Assembly: GCA_021838445.1 (NCBI GenBank)
Contig: JAKCDU010000007.1
Location: forward strand, 1-64,000
Source: Actinomycetes bacterium
Lineage (GTDB): Bacteria > Actinomycetota > Acidimicrobiia > Acidimicrobiales > Palsa-688
Reading direction: 5' to 3'
Length of the DNA stretch: 64,000 bases
In this document: piece by piece, positions 26,793-34,585 of the stretch
Layout of the letters: every line of letters starts with the position of its first letter
How positions within the stretch are numbered: position 1 is the first letter of the stretch
The notes under the pieces: generated by a model
Databases searched by the model: none
What the model was told of the DNA's origin: nothing
Seen by the model: only the letters and a program-made list of their open reading frames with translations
Position numbers and translations under genes: made by a program

Positions 26793-27635
26793 TCAGCCGC
26801 CCTGGCGGTCCAGCCAGCCGATCAGCAGGGCGATGGCCCGGGGGTCGTGGCGCAGCCGGTGGGCCGCTCCCGGGAGCACCCGCAGTTCGACCTGGGCGTC
26901 GGCTGCGTCGGCGAGGGCCCGGGCGTCGAGCACCGTCACCACCTCGTCGTTGGCCCCATGGACCAAGAGGATCGGTCGGGGAGGAATCCGGGCGATGAGT
27001 CGCAGCGGCTGAATCTCCCGAAGTTCCTTGGCCCAGGCGTCGAGGTCGGGCGGGAAGTCCTCGTCGTGGATCACGCCCACGGCCCGCGCCTGGGACACGA
27101 ACCGGCGGGCATCACTGGCCCGGTCGGCGAAGTCGGCGGGAGCCGAGAAGGCCGCCACGCCCCGGACCCGTGAGTCCTCGCCGGCGGCGCAGATGGCCAG
27201 CGCACCGCCCGCCGCGAAACCGCACAGCCACACCGCGTCGACGGTCCCGCTCGACAGGAGCACCTCGATGGCCACCTTCAGATCGGCCAGCCAGCCCCCC
27301 AACGAGAAGTTGCCGGTGGACTCCGACGTACCACGGAAGCTGAATGTGAGGACGACCCAACCGGTGTCGGCAGCCAACCGGTCGGCCAACTGCTGGTAGC
27401 CGCGGCCGGCGCTCCTCGGCGCCGGGTCAGCCGGGAATCCGTGGCAGAGGACCAGCCCGTGGCGCCCCGACCCCGTCGCCGCCGAGGGGGCCGGCCGGGC
27501 CAGGTAGGCGGCCAGGGTCCGGTCCTCGAGCGGTATGGAGAAGGGGCCTCCGTTAACCGGGACGGCTACATCGCCAAGGGTCAAGGCCGGCTCCTTCATC
27601 GAAAAGGGTTGAGAAAAGTCGGATGGGGTCGCCAT
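26793..27635 (-). CDS. Alpha/beta hydrolase fold protein lacking the nucleophile Ser
   Basis: The 280-residue protein has the fold's landmarks: an oxyanion-type HGFPADP loop (65-71), a VLTFSFRGTSESTG strand-turn, the acid in HGANDEVVTV and a His in GAAHRLRH. The nucleophile elbow, normally Gly-x-Ser-x-Gly, reads Gly139-Phe-Ala141-Ala-Gly143, so the catalytic Ser is replaced by Ala. It may be a binding protein or use other chemistry. The ATG at 27635 lies inside a 16-bp perfect hairpin that looks like a terminator; an alternative ATG is at 27599, outside it. Expression probably requires readthrough of that hairpin. Confidence 0.75.
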   Translation of the reverse strand: MATPSDFSQPFSMKEPALTLGDVAVPVNGGPFSIPLEDRTLAAYLARPAPSAATGSGRHGLVLCHGFPADPAPRSAGRGYQQLADRLAADTGWVVLTFSFRGTSESTGNFSLGGWLADLKVAIEVLLSSGTVDAVWLCGFAAGGALAICAAGEDSRVRGVAAFSAPADFADRASDARRFVSQARAVGVIHDEDFPPDLDAWAKELREIQPLRLIARIPPRPILLVHGANDEVVTVLDARALADAADAQVELRVLPGAAHRLRHDPRAIALLIGWLDRQGG

Positions 27636-27653
27636 GGTGGCGACCCCATCCGA
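27602..27653 (-). terminator. Perfect 16-bp hairpin with T-rich tail, overlapping the hydrolase start
   Basis: Positions 27619-27634 pair perfectly with 27638-27653 around a 3-nt loop (27635-27637). Read on the minus strand, the stem is followed by CTTTTCTCAACCCTTTTC, as in an intrinsic terminator; on the plus strand there is no T-run. The stem includes the first codons of the hydrolase (ATG at 27635). It can therefore act as a terminator for the leader RNA, as a start-codon-masking hairpin, or both. Confidence 0.72.
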
Positions 27654-27835
27654 TCGAGGTTATCTGGATTGTCGAGGTGCTCGGTTTGAGCTACCAGGTG
27701 GGACCGGTTCCTGGCCTTCACACCTCGGGTAACTGGTGGGGATTCACCAGAAGGCCCAGCTGCCGCCTAGCGACCAGCCACCTCCGAGGTCCCAAAACGT
27801 CTACTGCTCAGTTGGACCACCTCCTTTCCTCGGTG
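27612..27835 (-). ncRNA. Structured leader RNA or small RNA, unrecognised family
   Basis: This 363-bp gap (27636-27998) holds no long gene, but the minus strand shows an RNA-like layout of about 220 nt: a promoter, an unusually strong ribosome binding site (AAAGGAGGTG at 27827-27818), a 14-codon ORF, nested stems and a terminator. Stems are GGCCTT/AAGGCC (27713-27718 with 27751-27756) enclosing CTGGTG/CACCAG (27733-27738 with 27745-27750). ACCTCGG (27722-27728) can instead pair with CCGAGGT (27784-27790), a competing or pseudoknotted pairing. The second strand of that pairing lies in the small ORF, as in ribosome-controlled attenuators. I do not recognise it as a known riboswitch class. Confidence 0.55.
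27767..27811 (-). CDS. Possible leader peptide, 14 codons, CTG start
   Basis: Reading from CTG at 27811 to TAG at 27767 gives LSSRRFGTSEVAGR. The case rests on the perfect anti-SD match AAAGGAGG ending 8 nt upstream of that CTG. No ATG, GTG or TTG lies at a suitable distance; a GTG at 27820 overlaps the ribosome binding site itself. Translation would cover the ACCTCGG strand of the competing stem in the leader RNA. It might equally be non-coding. Confidence 0.35.
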   Translation of the reverse strand: MSSRRFGTSEVAGR

Positions 27836-27841
27836 CCAGAA

Positions 27842-27871
27842 ATGCTATCGGCACCGCCGGGCAGAATCCAA
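27842..27871 (-). promoter_or_regulatory. Sigma-70-like promoter for the leader RNA
   Basis: On the minus strand, TTGGAT (27871-27866) and TAGCAT (27847-27842) are separated by 18 bp and resemble vegetative -35 and -10 boxes. The predicted start, near 27835, is only about 8 nt before the strong ribosome binding site, which gives a short 5' end to the leader RNA. Confidence 0.5.
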
Positions 27872-27895
27872 GCATTTTGCTGTTGCGGACCCGAG

Positions 27896-27975
27896 CCAGA
27901 ACTAGTTGAGCGGCTTCCCCCCATGAGCCCAGGCGCGCCGCTCGCTTCGGCCTGCGGCCGCTCGAGTAGTTCTGG
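27896..27975. repeat. Long inverted repeat downstream of the acyl-CoA dehydrogenase
   Basis: CCAGAACTA (27896-27904) pairs with TAGTTCTGG (27967-27975), and GAGCGGC (27908-27914) pairs with GCCGCTC (27957-27963), separated by a 3-nt mismatch. The enclosed 42 bp is GC-rich with further pairing potential. It starts about 24 bp after the minus-strand dehydrogenase stop and upstream of the leader promoter, so it may end transcription without a T-run or protect the mRNA 3' end. Confidence 0.55.
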
Positions 27976-27998
27976 CAAGGGTCCTTACGGGACGGTTA

Positions 27999-29114
27999 CT
28001 AGATCCCGATCCGCTGAGCCAGGAGCTCGCGGTGGTAGGTGGGGTCGCCGAAGAGCAGCTCGGAGCTCTTGGCCCGCTTGAAGTACAGGTGCGCCGGGTG
28101 CTCCCAGGTGAAGCCGATGCCGCCGTGGATCTGGATGTTCTCCGCGGTGGCGTGGAAGTAGGCCTCGGAGCAGTAGGACTTTGCGAGGGACGCCACGACC
28201 GGCAGCTCATCGTTGTCCTCGGCGGCGGCCCAGCCGGCGTAGTAGGCGGCCGACTTGGCCGATTCCACCTCGAGCAGCATGTCGGCGCACTTGTGCTTGA
28301 TGGCCTGGAAGCTGCCGATGGGCCGCCCGAACTGGACCCGCACCTTGGCGTACTCGACGGCCATGTCGAGGACCTTCTGCGCACCCCCGACCTGCTCCGC
28401 GGCGAGAGCCACCACGGCCAGATCGAGCATCTTGGAGATGGCCGCCCATCCCGCCCCGTCGGCACCGACCAGGCGCGCCGGGGTCGACTCGAAGCTGAGC
28501 CGGGCCTGCTTGCGGGTCTGATCCATGGTGGACAGCGGCGTCGCGGTGAAACCGCTCGCCCCCTTCTCCACGGCGAAGATCGACACCCCCGCCGCGGTGC
28601 GGGCGGCGACGAGGACCAAGTCGGCGGTGTGCCCGTCGAGCACGTAGAGCTTCTCCCCCGACAGGGTCCAGCTGTCACCCGAACCGGATGCCTCGAGGGT
28701 CACCCCTTCCTCGTCCCAACGGCCCGATGCCTCGGCCAGCGCCACCGTGGCGATCTTGGACCCGTCGGCGATACCCGGCAGATAATCCCCCTTGGCGCGG
28801 TCGTCACCGGCCACCATCAACAGGTTGGCGGCCAGGGCCACGCTGGAGAAGTACGGCGCGCAGAGCAGCGCCCGGCCCATCTCCTCGAACACCACGATCA
28901 GCTCCACGTAGGTGTAGCCCGACCCGCCGAACTCCTCGGGGATGATGAGGCCCTGCAGGCCCAGCTGCTCGGCCATCTGCTTCCAGACGGCCTCGTCGTA
29001 GCCGTCGGTGGTGTCCATCAGGCGGCGGACCTCCGCCTCGGGGGACTTGTCGTCGAGGAAGCGGCGCACCGCCTTGCGGAGTTCTTCCTGCTCTTCACTG
29101 AAGGCGAAATTCAC
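27999..29114 (-). CDS. Acyl-CoA dehydrogenase family protein
   Basis: The 371-residue FAD protein oxidises an acyl-CoA at the alpha-beta position. The N-terminal helical domain (FAFSEEQEELRKAVRRFL) and the LIIPEEFGGSGYTYVE segment are typical. The FAD/substrate loop is VALAEASGRWD, and the C-domain holds VQFGRPIGSFQAIKHKCADM and IHGGIGFTWEHPAHLYFKR. It resembles the FadE subfamilies whose catalytic base position often departs from Glu and which may act as one half of heteromers, so activity alone is not certain. It is divergent from the MBL hydrolase, with a 63-bp gap for both promoters. Confidence 0.87.
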   Translation of the reverse strand: MNFAFSEEQEELRKAVRRFLDDKSPEAEVRRLMDTTDGYDEAVWKQMAEQLGLQGLIIPEEFGGSGYTYVELIVVFEEMGRALLCAPYFSSVALAANLLMVAGDDRAKGDYLPGIADGSKIATVALAEASGRWDEEGVTLEASGSGDSWTLSGEKLYVLDGHTADLVLVAARTAAGVSIFAVEKGASGFTATPLSTMDQTRKQARLSFESTPARLVGADGAGWAAISKMLDLAVVALAAEQVGGAQKVLDMAVEYAKVRVQFGRPIGSFQAIKHKCADMLLEVESAKSAAYYAGWAAAEDNDELPVVASLAKSYCSEAYFHATAENIQIHGGIGFTWEHPAHLYFKRAKSSELLFGDPTYHRELLAQRIGI

Positions 29115-29177
29115 AGCTCGGGTTCCCCTCGGGAGGCGCTCGTCGGACCCCCATTTCTAGCCCATAGGCTGACCCTG

Positions 29178-29780
29178 ATGCACTACGACGACGCCCAGGC
29201 CGAGATCCACCGGGTGGTGGTCGGCCCCATGGATAACAACGTGTACGTCCTGCGCTGCAAGCAGACCGGCGAGGCGGTCCTCATCGACGCCGCCAACGAG
29301 CACGAGAAGCTCCTCGAGCTGTGCTCCCGGCTCGGGGTCCGCAAGGTGCTCGAGACCCACGGCCACTGGGACCACATCCAGGCCGTGCCGGCGGTGCGCG
29401 AAGCCGGCTACGACGTCGGGGTGACCGCCGCCGACGCCGCCATGCTCCCCTCCTACGACTTCGTGCTCGGGGACCAGTCGGTCATCGAGGTGGGCCGACT
29501 CCGCCTGCACACCATCGCCACGCCGGGCCACACCGCGGGCTCCATGTGCTTCCGGCTCGAGGGGTCACCGGTCCTGTTCTCCGGTGACACCCTTTTCCCC
29601 GGTGGCCCGGGGGCGACCAAGTTCCCCGGCGGCGACTTCGCCACCATCATCCGTTCTATCGAGGACCGCCTCTTCTCGGCGCTGCCGGCCGAGACCATCG
29701 TAATGCCCGGCCACGGCGTCGACACCACCCTCGGCACGGAGAGCCCCCACCTGCAGGAGTGGGCGGACCGGGGCTGGTGA
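29178..29780 (+). CDS. MBL-fold metallohydrolase (glyoxalase II-like)
   Basis: The 200-residue protein carries the di-zinc signature Thr-His-x-His-x-Asp-His at residues 60-66 (THGHWDH). Later ligands appear in TPGHTAGS (His), FSGDTLF (Asp) and VMPGHGVDTTLG (His). Length and loop order match the short glyoxalase II-like or persulfide dioxygenase-like MBL hydrolases that act on thioesters in the cytosol. The ATG at 29178 begins a typical N-terminus (IHRVVVGPMDNNVYVLR). The stop is 10 bp from the convergent debranching-enzyme stop. Confidence 0.85.
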   Translation: MHYDDAQAEIHRVVVGPMDNNVYVLRCKQTGEAVLIDAANEHEKLLELCSRLGVRKVLETHGHWDHIQAVPAVREAGYDVGVTAADAAMLPSYDFVLGDQSVIEVGRLRLHTIATPGHTAGSMCFRLEGSPVLFSGDTLFPGGPGATKFPGGDFATIIRSIEDRLFSALPAETIVMPGHGVDTTLGTESPHLQEWADRGW

Positions 29781-29790
29781 GCCCGGTGCT

Positions 29791-31932
29791 CTAGGAGCCG
29801 GTGAGCGGGTGGCGGGGAGCGTCCACCAGCTCCAGGTCGGCGGGCAGGCCGTCCACCGAGACGTGGTCGCCCTCGACGGTGACCGACACCCGGGCGCCGG
29901 CGAGAGGTATGCGTCCCACGTGGAGGCGACCCACCGACTCGGGCAGGGCCGGGTGCAGCCACACCTTCCCCCGTGGCACCCACGGGTCGAGGCGGAGCAG
30001 GGTGCGCAGCATCAGGAGCGGGGAGGCCGCGGCCCACGCCTGGGGGGAGCACGAGGTCGGGTAGGGGACGACCAGCGGCTGCTCCATCCGCTCCAGGCCG
30101 CTGTAGAGCTCGGGAAGGCGGCCGCCCTGGGCCATGGCCGCGTCGACCACGGCCATGATCACCCGCTGGGCCTCACGGACGTAGCCGTAGCGCATGAGGC
30201 CGGCGGCGATTATGGCGTTGTCGTGGGGCCAGACCGAACCGCAGTGGTAGCTGATCGGGTTGTAGCCGCCCATGGACGCGCCCAGGGTGCGCACCCCCCA
30301 ACCGGTGAACATGTCGGGACCGGTCAGCTTCTTGGCCACCACGTCGGCCTTCTCGGCATCGAGGATCCCGGTCCAGAGGCAGTGCCCCATGTTGGAGGCG
30401 AGGGCGTCGATCGGCTTCTTGTCCCGGTCGAGGCCCATGGCCAGCCAACCCTTCTCCTCCAACCAGAAGTCGCGGTTGAACGCCACCTTGAGGTCCGCGG
30501 CGCGCGCCCTCAGCTCCGAGGACAGGGCGGCGTCGCCGGCCTCCGCGGCGAAGAAGGCCCGGGCCAGGTAGGCACCGTAGGTGTAGCCCTGGACCTCGGC
30601 CAGGGCTATGGGGGTTTCGGCCAGCCGCCCGTCGGCGAAACGCACCGCGTCGAAGGAGTCCTTCCAGCCCTGGTTGCGCAGACCCCGGTCGGAGGTCCGC
30701 TGGTACTCCACGTAGCCGTCGCCGTCGCGATCGCCGAAGTCGCGGATCCAGTCGAGGGCCCGGTCGGCGTGAGGAAGCAGGTCGTCCACCGCTTCACGGG
30801 CCAGTCCCCACCGGCGCAGCTCTCCGAGGAGCATGACGAACAGGGGGGTGGCGTCGGCCGTCCCGTAGTAGATGGTGCCGCCCCCGAGCGACAGCGACGA
30901 GGCCTCCCCGAAGCGCATCTCGTGCAGGATCCGGCCCGGCTCCTCCTCGTTGGAGGGTCGGACGTCGCTTCCCTGGAAGCGGGCCAGGGTCTGCAGGGTG
31001 CCGAGGGCGAGCTCGGGATCGACGAGCAGGGCCATGTGCGCGGTGATGAGCGAGTCGCGCCCGAAGAGGGTCATGAACCAGGGAGCACCGGCGGCCACGA
31101 CGGTGCGCTCGGGGAAATCCGGGTCGAATATGCGCAACGCCCCGAGGTCCTCGGCGCTGCGGGCCGCGACGGTGCGCAGCCCCTCGTGGTCGGTGTCGAT
31201 GACCGGAACGCTGCGCCGCCACGCCGCCATGCGCTCCGCCGGGGTGGCGCGCGCCACCGGTTGCCCGCACACCCACCTGGGCTCGATCTCCGAGCCGTCG
31301 ATACTGCACGAGAACTGCTGGCAGAGGGTCCAACTCGACCGGGAGGGGATGATCACCTCCCATCGGGCCACGGCGCCGTCGAGCACGGCCGCCTCGGAGA
31401 ACGACACGCGGAGGCTGCGCTTGTGGTTACCGGTCTTCTGACGGAATACGAGGGCCCCTTCGGAATGCTCGACCTCCCCGACGGTCTCGCCCGACAGCCG
31501 CCCCTCCTTGACCGCGAACAGATCGGCGAAGTCGGATTCGTAGCGGATGTCGAGGGCGCAGTAGGCGGCTTCCTCACCGAAGTTGCGTACCATCAGGTCC
31601 TCGCGCATGCCCCGACCGACGTAGCGGCGCCGCTCGATCATGACCTCGGAATCGGCCCGCCCCGAACGGGGCCGGGCCCGGTCCACGAACGTGGCGGAGT
31701 AGGGGTCGGGGACCGAGCGGGCCAGTGGCTCGGGGGTCTCCCCATTGATTCGCAGGTTGAGGCCGGAGAGGAAGCGGGTGTCTCTGAAGAAGAGGCCCTC
31801 GGGGAATTCGGGGGAGATCTCTCCCCCCGATGAGCAGATCAAGAAGGCGGATCCTTCGACCAGGGTGACCCGGTCCCGGGGTCCCCCCATTGAGACGCTC
31901 GCATGCGAGGTCCAGGGGTTCGACATCGCCAT
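29791..31932 (-). CDS. Glycogen-debranching-type amylo-alpha-1,6-glucosidase
   Basis: The 713-residue protein has the two-part layout of bacterial GDE-type enzymes. The N-terminal beta-rich domain (about 18-230) begins RVTLVEGSAFLICSSGG and holds GLFFRDTRFLSGL. The C-terminal (alpha/alpha)6 barrel has FMTLFGRDSLITAHM, YYGTADATPLFVML, NQGWKDSFDAVRF and a GSVWPHDNAIIAAGL segment. It should trim alpha-1,6 branches from glycogen-like glucans or a related polymer. The start ATG at 31932 avoids overlap with the divergent sufC; a longer ORF begins at 32031. No signal peptide is seen. Confidence 0.83.
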   Translation of the reverse strand: MAMSNPWTSHASVSMGGPRDRVTLVEGSAFLICSSGGEISPEFPEGLFFRDTRFLSGLNLRINGETPEPLARSVPDPYSATFVDRARPRSGRADSEVMIERRRYVGRGMREDLMVRNFGEEAAYCALDIRYESDFADLFAVKEGRLSGETVGEVEHSEGALVFRQKTGNHKRSLRVSFSEAAVLDGAVARWEVIIPSRSSWTLCQQFSCSIDGSEIEPRWVCGQPVARATPAERMAAWRRSVPVIDTDHEGLRTVAARSAEDLGALRIFDPDFPERTVVAAGAPWFMTLFGRDSLITAHMALLVDPELALGTLQTLARFQGSDVRPSNEEEPGRILHEMRFGEASSLSLGGGTIYYGTADATPLFVMLLGELRRWGLAREAVDDLLPHADRALDWIRDFGDRDGDGYVEYQRTSDRGLRNQGWKDSFDAVRFADGRLAETPIALAEVQGYTYGAYLARAFFAAEAGDAALSSELRARAADLKVAFNRDFWLEEKGWLAMGLDRDKKPIDALASNMGHCLWTGILDAEKADVVAKKLTGPDMFTGWGVRTLGASMGGYNPISYHCGSVWPHDNAIIAAGLMRYGYVREAQRVIMAVVDAAMAQGGRLPELYSGLERMEQPLVVPYPTSCSPQAWAAASPLLMLRTLLRLDPWVPRGKVWLHPALPESVGRLHVGRIPLAGARVSVTVEGDHVSVDGLPADLELVDAPRHPLTGS

Positions 31933-32009
31933 GACGCTACTTCCCGGGCGGCACGGGGCCCGACCACCGCCCCACCGGGCCCCATTTTCCCCTATCGCCG
32001 TAGTGGTAA

Positions 32010-32015
32010 TAGAAT
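32010..32015 (+). promoter_or_regulatory. -10 element for a leaderless sufC transcript
   Basis: TAGAAT at 32010-32015 lies 6 nt before the sufC GTG (32022), so transcription would begin at or next to the start codon. There is no Shine-Dalgarno sequence before this GTG, which agrees with a leaderless mRNA. The -35 region is weak (TTTCCC-like near 31986), so an activator or another sigma factor may be involved. Confidence 0.45.
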
Positions 32016-32021
32016 AGCGGC

Positions 32022-32765
32022 GTGGCTCCACCGTTGTTCCAAGTCGACGATCTGCACGTCTCGGTCGAGGGGACCCCCATCCTGAAAGGCGTCGACCTGG
32101 TCGTCGACGCCGGCCAGGTGCACGCCCTCATGGGTCCGAACGGTTCGGGTAAGTCGACCCTCGCCAACTCCCTGCTGGGAAACCCGGCCTACGAGGTGAC
32201 CTCCGGTCGGATCCTCTTCAAGGGCGAGGACATCACCGACTGGCCGGCCGACGTGCGCGGTAAGGCCGGCGTGTTCCTGGCCTTTCAGTACCCCGAGGAG
32301 ATACCCGGCGTTCCCGTGGCCCAGTTCCTGCGCCAGGCGCTGTCGGCCCGCCGGGGCATGGACCTGTCGGTGCTGGAACTGCGGGTGTCGATCATGGAAT
32401 GGATGAAGCGGCTGGGGATCGACCCGGCCTTCGGCGACCGCTACCTCAACGAAGGTTTCTCGGGCGGCGAGAAGAAGCGCAACGAAGTGCTGCAGATGGC
32501 CATCCTCGAACCCGACATCGCCATCCTCGATGAGACCGACTCGGGGCTCGACATCGACGCCCTCGGCGTGGTGGCCCGGGGGGTGCAGGCCGTCCGGGAG
32601 ACCAGGCCGGACCTCGGGGTCCTGGTCGTCACGCACTACCACCGCATCCTCGACCAGCTGCCTCCCGACGTGGTCCATCTCCTGGTCGACGGTCGCATCG
32701 TCACCAGCGGCGGCCCGGAGCTGGCCGTCCAGATCGAGCAGGAAGGGTACGAGGCGTGGCGCTAG
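32022..32765 (+). CDS. sufC: SUF Fe-S assembly ATPase SufC (copy 1)
   Basis: The 247-residue ABC-type ATPase powers the SufBCD scaffold. Seen are Walker A GPNGSGKST (39-47), the Q-loop FQYPEEIPGVPV, the ABC signature FSGGEKKRNEV and Walker B IAILDETDSGLDID, followed by the switch His in THYHRIL. It heads sufC-sufS-sufU, overlapping sufS by 10 bp. A second SufC (43.4 kb) sits with sufB and sufD. This copy reads FQYPEEIPG where the other has MQYPIEVPG, so they are diverged paralogues, not a recent duplication. Confidence 0.92.
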   Translation: MAPPLFQVDDLHVSVEGTPILKGVDLVVDAGQVHALMGPNGSGKSTLANSLLGNPAYEVTSGRILFKGEDITDWPADVRGKAGVFLAFQYPEEIPGVPVAQFLRQALSARRGMDLSVLELRVSIMEWMKRLGIDPAFGDRYLNEGFSGGEKKRNEVLQMAILEPDIAILDETDSGLDIDALGVVARGVQAVRETRPDLGVLVVTHYHRILDQLPPDVVHLLVDGRIVTSGGPELAVQIEQEGYEAWR

Positions 32766-33985
32766 ACGTGGCAACCATCAAGAAGGATTTCCCGATCCTC
32801 GAGCGCACCGTCCACGACAAGCGCCTGGTGTACCTGGACTCGGCGGCGTCCTCCCAGAAGCCCCTGTCGGTCCTACGGGCCATGGACGCCTACTACGAGA
32901 CCACCAATGCCAACGTCCACCGGGGCGTCTACGCCATCGCCGAGGAGGCGACCCGCCTCTACGAGAAGGCCCGCACCGACGTGGCCCGCTTCATGGGCGC
33001 CGGCTCCGCCGCGGAGGTGGTCTTCACCAAGAACGTCACCGAGGCCATCAACCTGGTCGCCTATTCGTGGGGCCGCACCAACCTGGCCGCGGGCGACGTG
33101 GTCGTGCTCACCGAGATGGAGCACCACGCCAACCTGGTTCCCTGGTTGGCTCTCAAAGCCGAGCGGGGCATTGAAATCCGCTACATCCCCGTGGACGGCC
33201 AGGGATTCTTGGACATGACCCGCCTCGACGAGGCTCTCGACGGGGCCAAGCTGCTCGGCGTGACCTCGGTGTCCAACGTGCTCGGCACCATGAACCCCAT
33301 CCCCCGCCTCGCCGAGGCCGCCCATGCCGCGGGCGCCCTTATCCTCGTCGACGGGGCCCAGCATGCGCCCCACATGCCGCTCGACATCAGCGCTCTCGGT
33401 TGCGACTTCTTCGGGCTCACCGGGCACAAGATGCTCGGCCCCACCGGCATCGGAGTTCTGTGGGCCAGGGCCGATCTGCTCGAAGCCATGCCCCCGTTCC
33501 TCTGCGGGGGGGAGATGATCCGCGACGTCCGCCTCGACGGTTTCTCAACCAATGACGTGCCCTGGAAGTTCGAAGCCGGCACCCCTCCCATCGCCGAAGC
33601 CGTCGGCCTGTCGGCCGCAGTGGAGTACCTCGAAGCTCTCGGCATGGACGAGGTCCGCGAGCACGAGAGGTCGCTCACCGCTTACGCCCTCGATGCCCTT
33701 CGCGGCGCCCATCCCGACCTGGTCGTCCACGGACCGCCTGCGGCCGACGACCGCGGCGGGGTGATCTCGCTGCAGTACCGCGACGTGCACCCCCATGACC
33801 TGTCCCAGGTGCTCGACCAGGCGGGCGTCTGCGTCCGGGCCGGCCATCACTGCGCCAAGCCCCTCATGCGCCGACTGGGGGTGTCGGCCACGGCCCGAGC
33901 TTCATTCTCGGTGTACAACGATGAAGCCGACGTGGACGTCCTGGTGTCAGCCCTGGCCGACGCCGACGCCCTGTTCTCCCTCTGA
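32756..33985 (+). CDS. sufS: Cysteine desulfurase SufS
   Basis: The 409-residue PLP enzyme takes sulfur from cysteine as a persulfide. PLP Lys225 lies in LTGHKMLGPTG, the internal aldimine motif of group II desulfurases, with ANVHRGVYAIAEEAT near 52-65 and VDGAQHAPHMPLD near 198. The active-site Cys366 is in VRAGHHCAKPLMRR, the short group II loop that relies on a partner such as SufU. The GTG at 32756 overlaps sufC. The next gene is sufU, 42 bp downstream. Confidence 0.94.
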   Translation: MALDVATIKKDFPILERTVHDKRLVYLDSAASSQKPLSVLRAMDAYYETTNANVHRGVYAIAEEATRLYEKARTDVARFMGAGSAAEVVFTKNVTEAINLVAYSWGRTNLAAGDVVVLTEMEHHANLVPWLALKAERGIEIRYIPVDGQGFLDMTRLDEALDGAKLLGVTSVSNVLGTMNPIPRLAEAAHAAGALILVDGAQHAPHMPLDISALGCDFFGLTGHKMLGPTGIGVLWARADLLEAMPPFLCGGEMIRDVRLDGFSTNDVPWKFEAGTPPIAEAVGLSAAVEYLEALGMDEVREHERSLTAYALDALRGAHPDLVVHGPPAADDRGGVISLQYRDVHPHDLSQVLDQAGVCVRAGHHCAKPLMRRLGVSATARASFSVYNDEADVDVLVSALADADALFSL

Positions 33986-34027
33986 CCTCGTCACGACGAC
34001 CCGACTCCCCGAAGGAGCCCCCGATCC

Positions 34028-34531
34028 ATGCCCGGCCTCGAAGACCTCTACCGCGAGATCATCCTCGATCACTACCGCAGCCCCCGAAACCGCGGTGAGC
34101 TGCCGACTCCCCCGGCCCACGCCGAGACCGGGTTCAACCCGCTGTGCGGCGACGAGATCACCCTCTACGTGCAGGTGGACGACGGCCGCCTCGCCGACGT
34201 CAAGCTCACCGGGCAGGGCTGCTCCATCAGCCAGTCCTCGGCGTCGATGATGTCAACCGCGGTCAAAGGCCTGTCGGTGGACGAGGCCCGGGCGGTGATC
34301 CGCCGGTTCAAGTCCATGATGTCCATTCACGAGTCCCGGCTCGACGGTGGCGGGGAGGGCGACGGCGGCGACGAGGACGCAGAGGCGGCCAACGTCAAGC
34401 TGGGCGACCTGGAGGCACTGCAGGGCGTGGTGAAGTTCCCGGTGCGCATCAAGTGCGCGACCCTGGCCTGGAACACCCTCACCCAGGCTCTCGACGCGGT
34501 CGGAGCCTCCAGCCAGCAGCCCCCCGGCTAA
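34028..34531 (+). CDS. sufU: SufU-type Fe-S scaffold / sulfurtransferase
   Basis: The 167-residue IscU-like protein accepts sulfur from SufS through zinc ligand swapping. The zinc ligands Cys40 and Asp42 (FNPLCGDEIT), Cys65 (GQGCSISQSSASM) and Cys143 (RIKCATLAW) are all present. The 18-21-residue insertion that separates SufU from IscU is seen between the second and third Cys regions, with an added acidic Gly/Glu-rich stretch (GGGEGDGGDEDAEA). A purine-rich CGAAGGAGCC ribosome binding site precedes the ATG. Last gene of the sufCSU unit. Confidence 0.92.
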   Translation: MPGLEDLYREIILDHYRSPRNRGELPTPPAHAETGFNPLCGDEITLYVQVDDGRLADVKLTGQGCSISQSSASMMSTAVKGLSVDEARAVIRRFKSMMSIHESRLDGGGEGDGGDEDAEAANVKLGDLEALQGVVKFPVRIKCATLAWNTLTQALDAVGASSQQPPG

Positions 34532-34585
34532 CCGGCGACCCAGGGGAGCCGGGAGAGCCGGGAGATCCGGGAGCCCGTCGGGGGC

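Noticed and set aside
27811..27827. Plus-strand sequence resembling the 3' end of 16S rRNA (TTGGA-CACCTCCTTTC)
   Set aside because: No other 16S sequence precedes it; the match is explained by the complementary strand carrying a perfect Shine-Dalgarno sequence.
29809..31833. 674-codon open frame antisense to the debranching enzyme
   Set aside because: High GC leaves long open antisense frames; its translation has no recognisable domain, while the minus strand gives a clear enzyme.
31933..32031. Longer N-terminus for the debranching enzyme
   Set aside because: It overlaps the divergent sufC start and its -10 element; the added residues lack family similarity.
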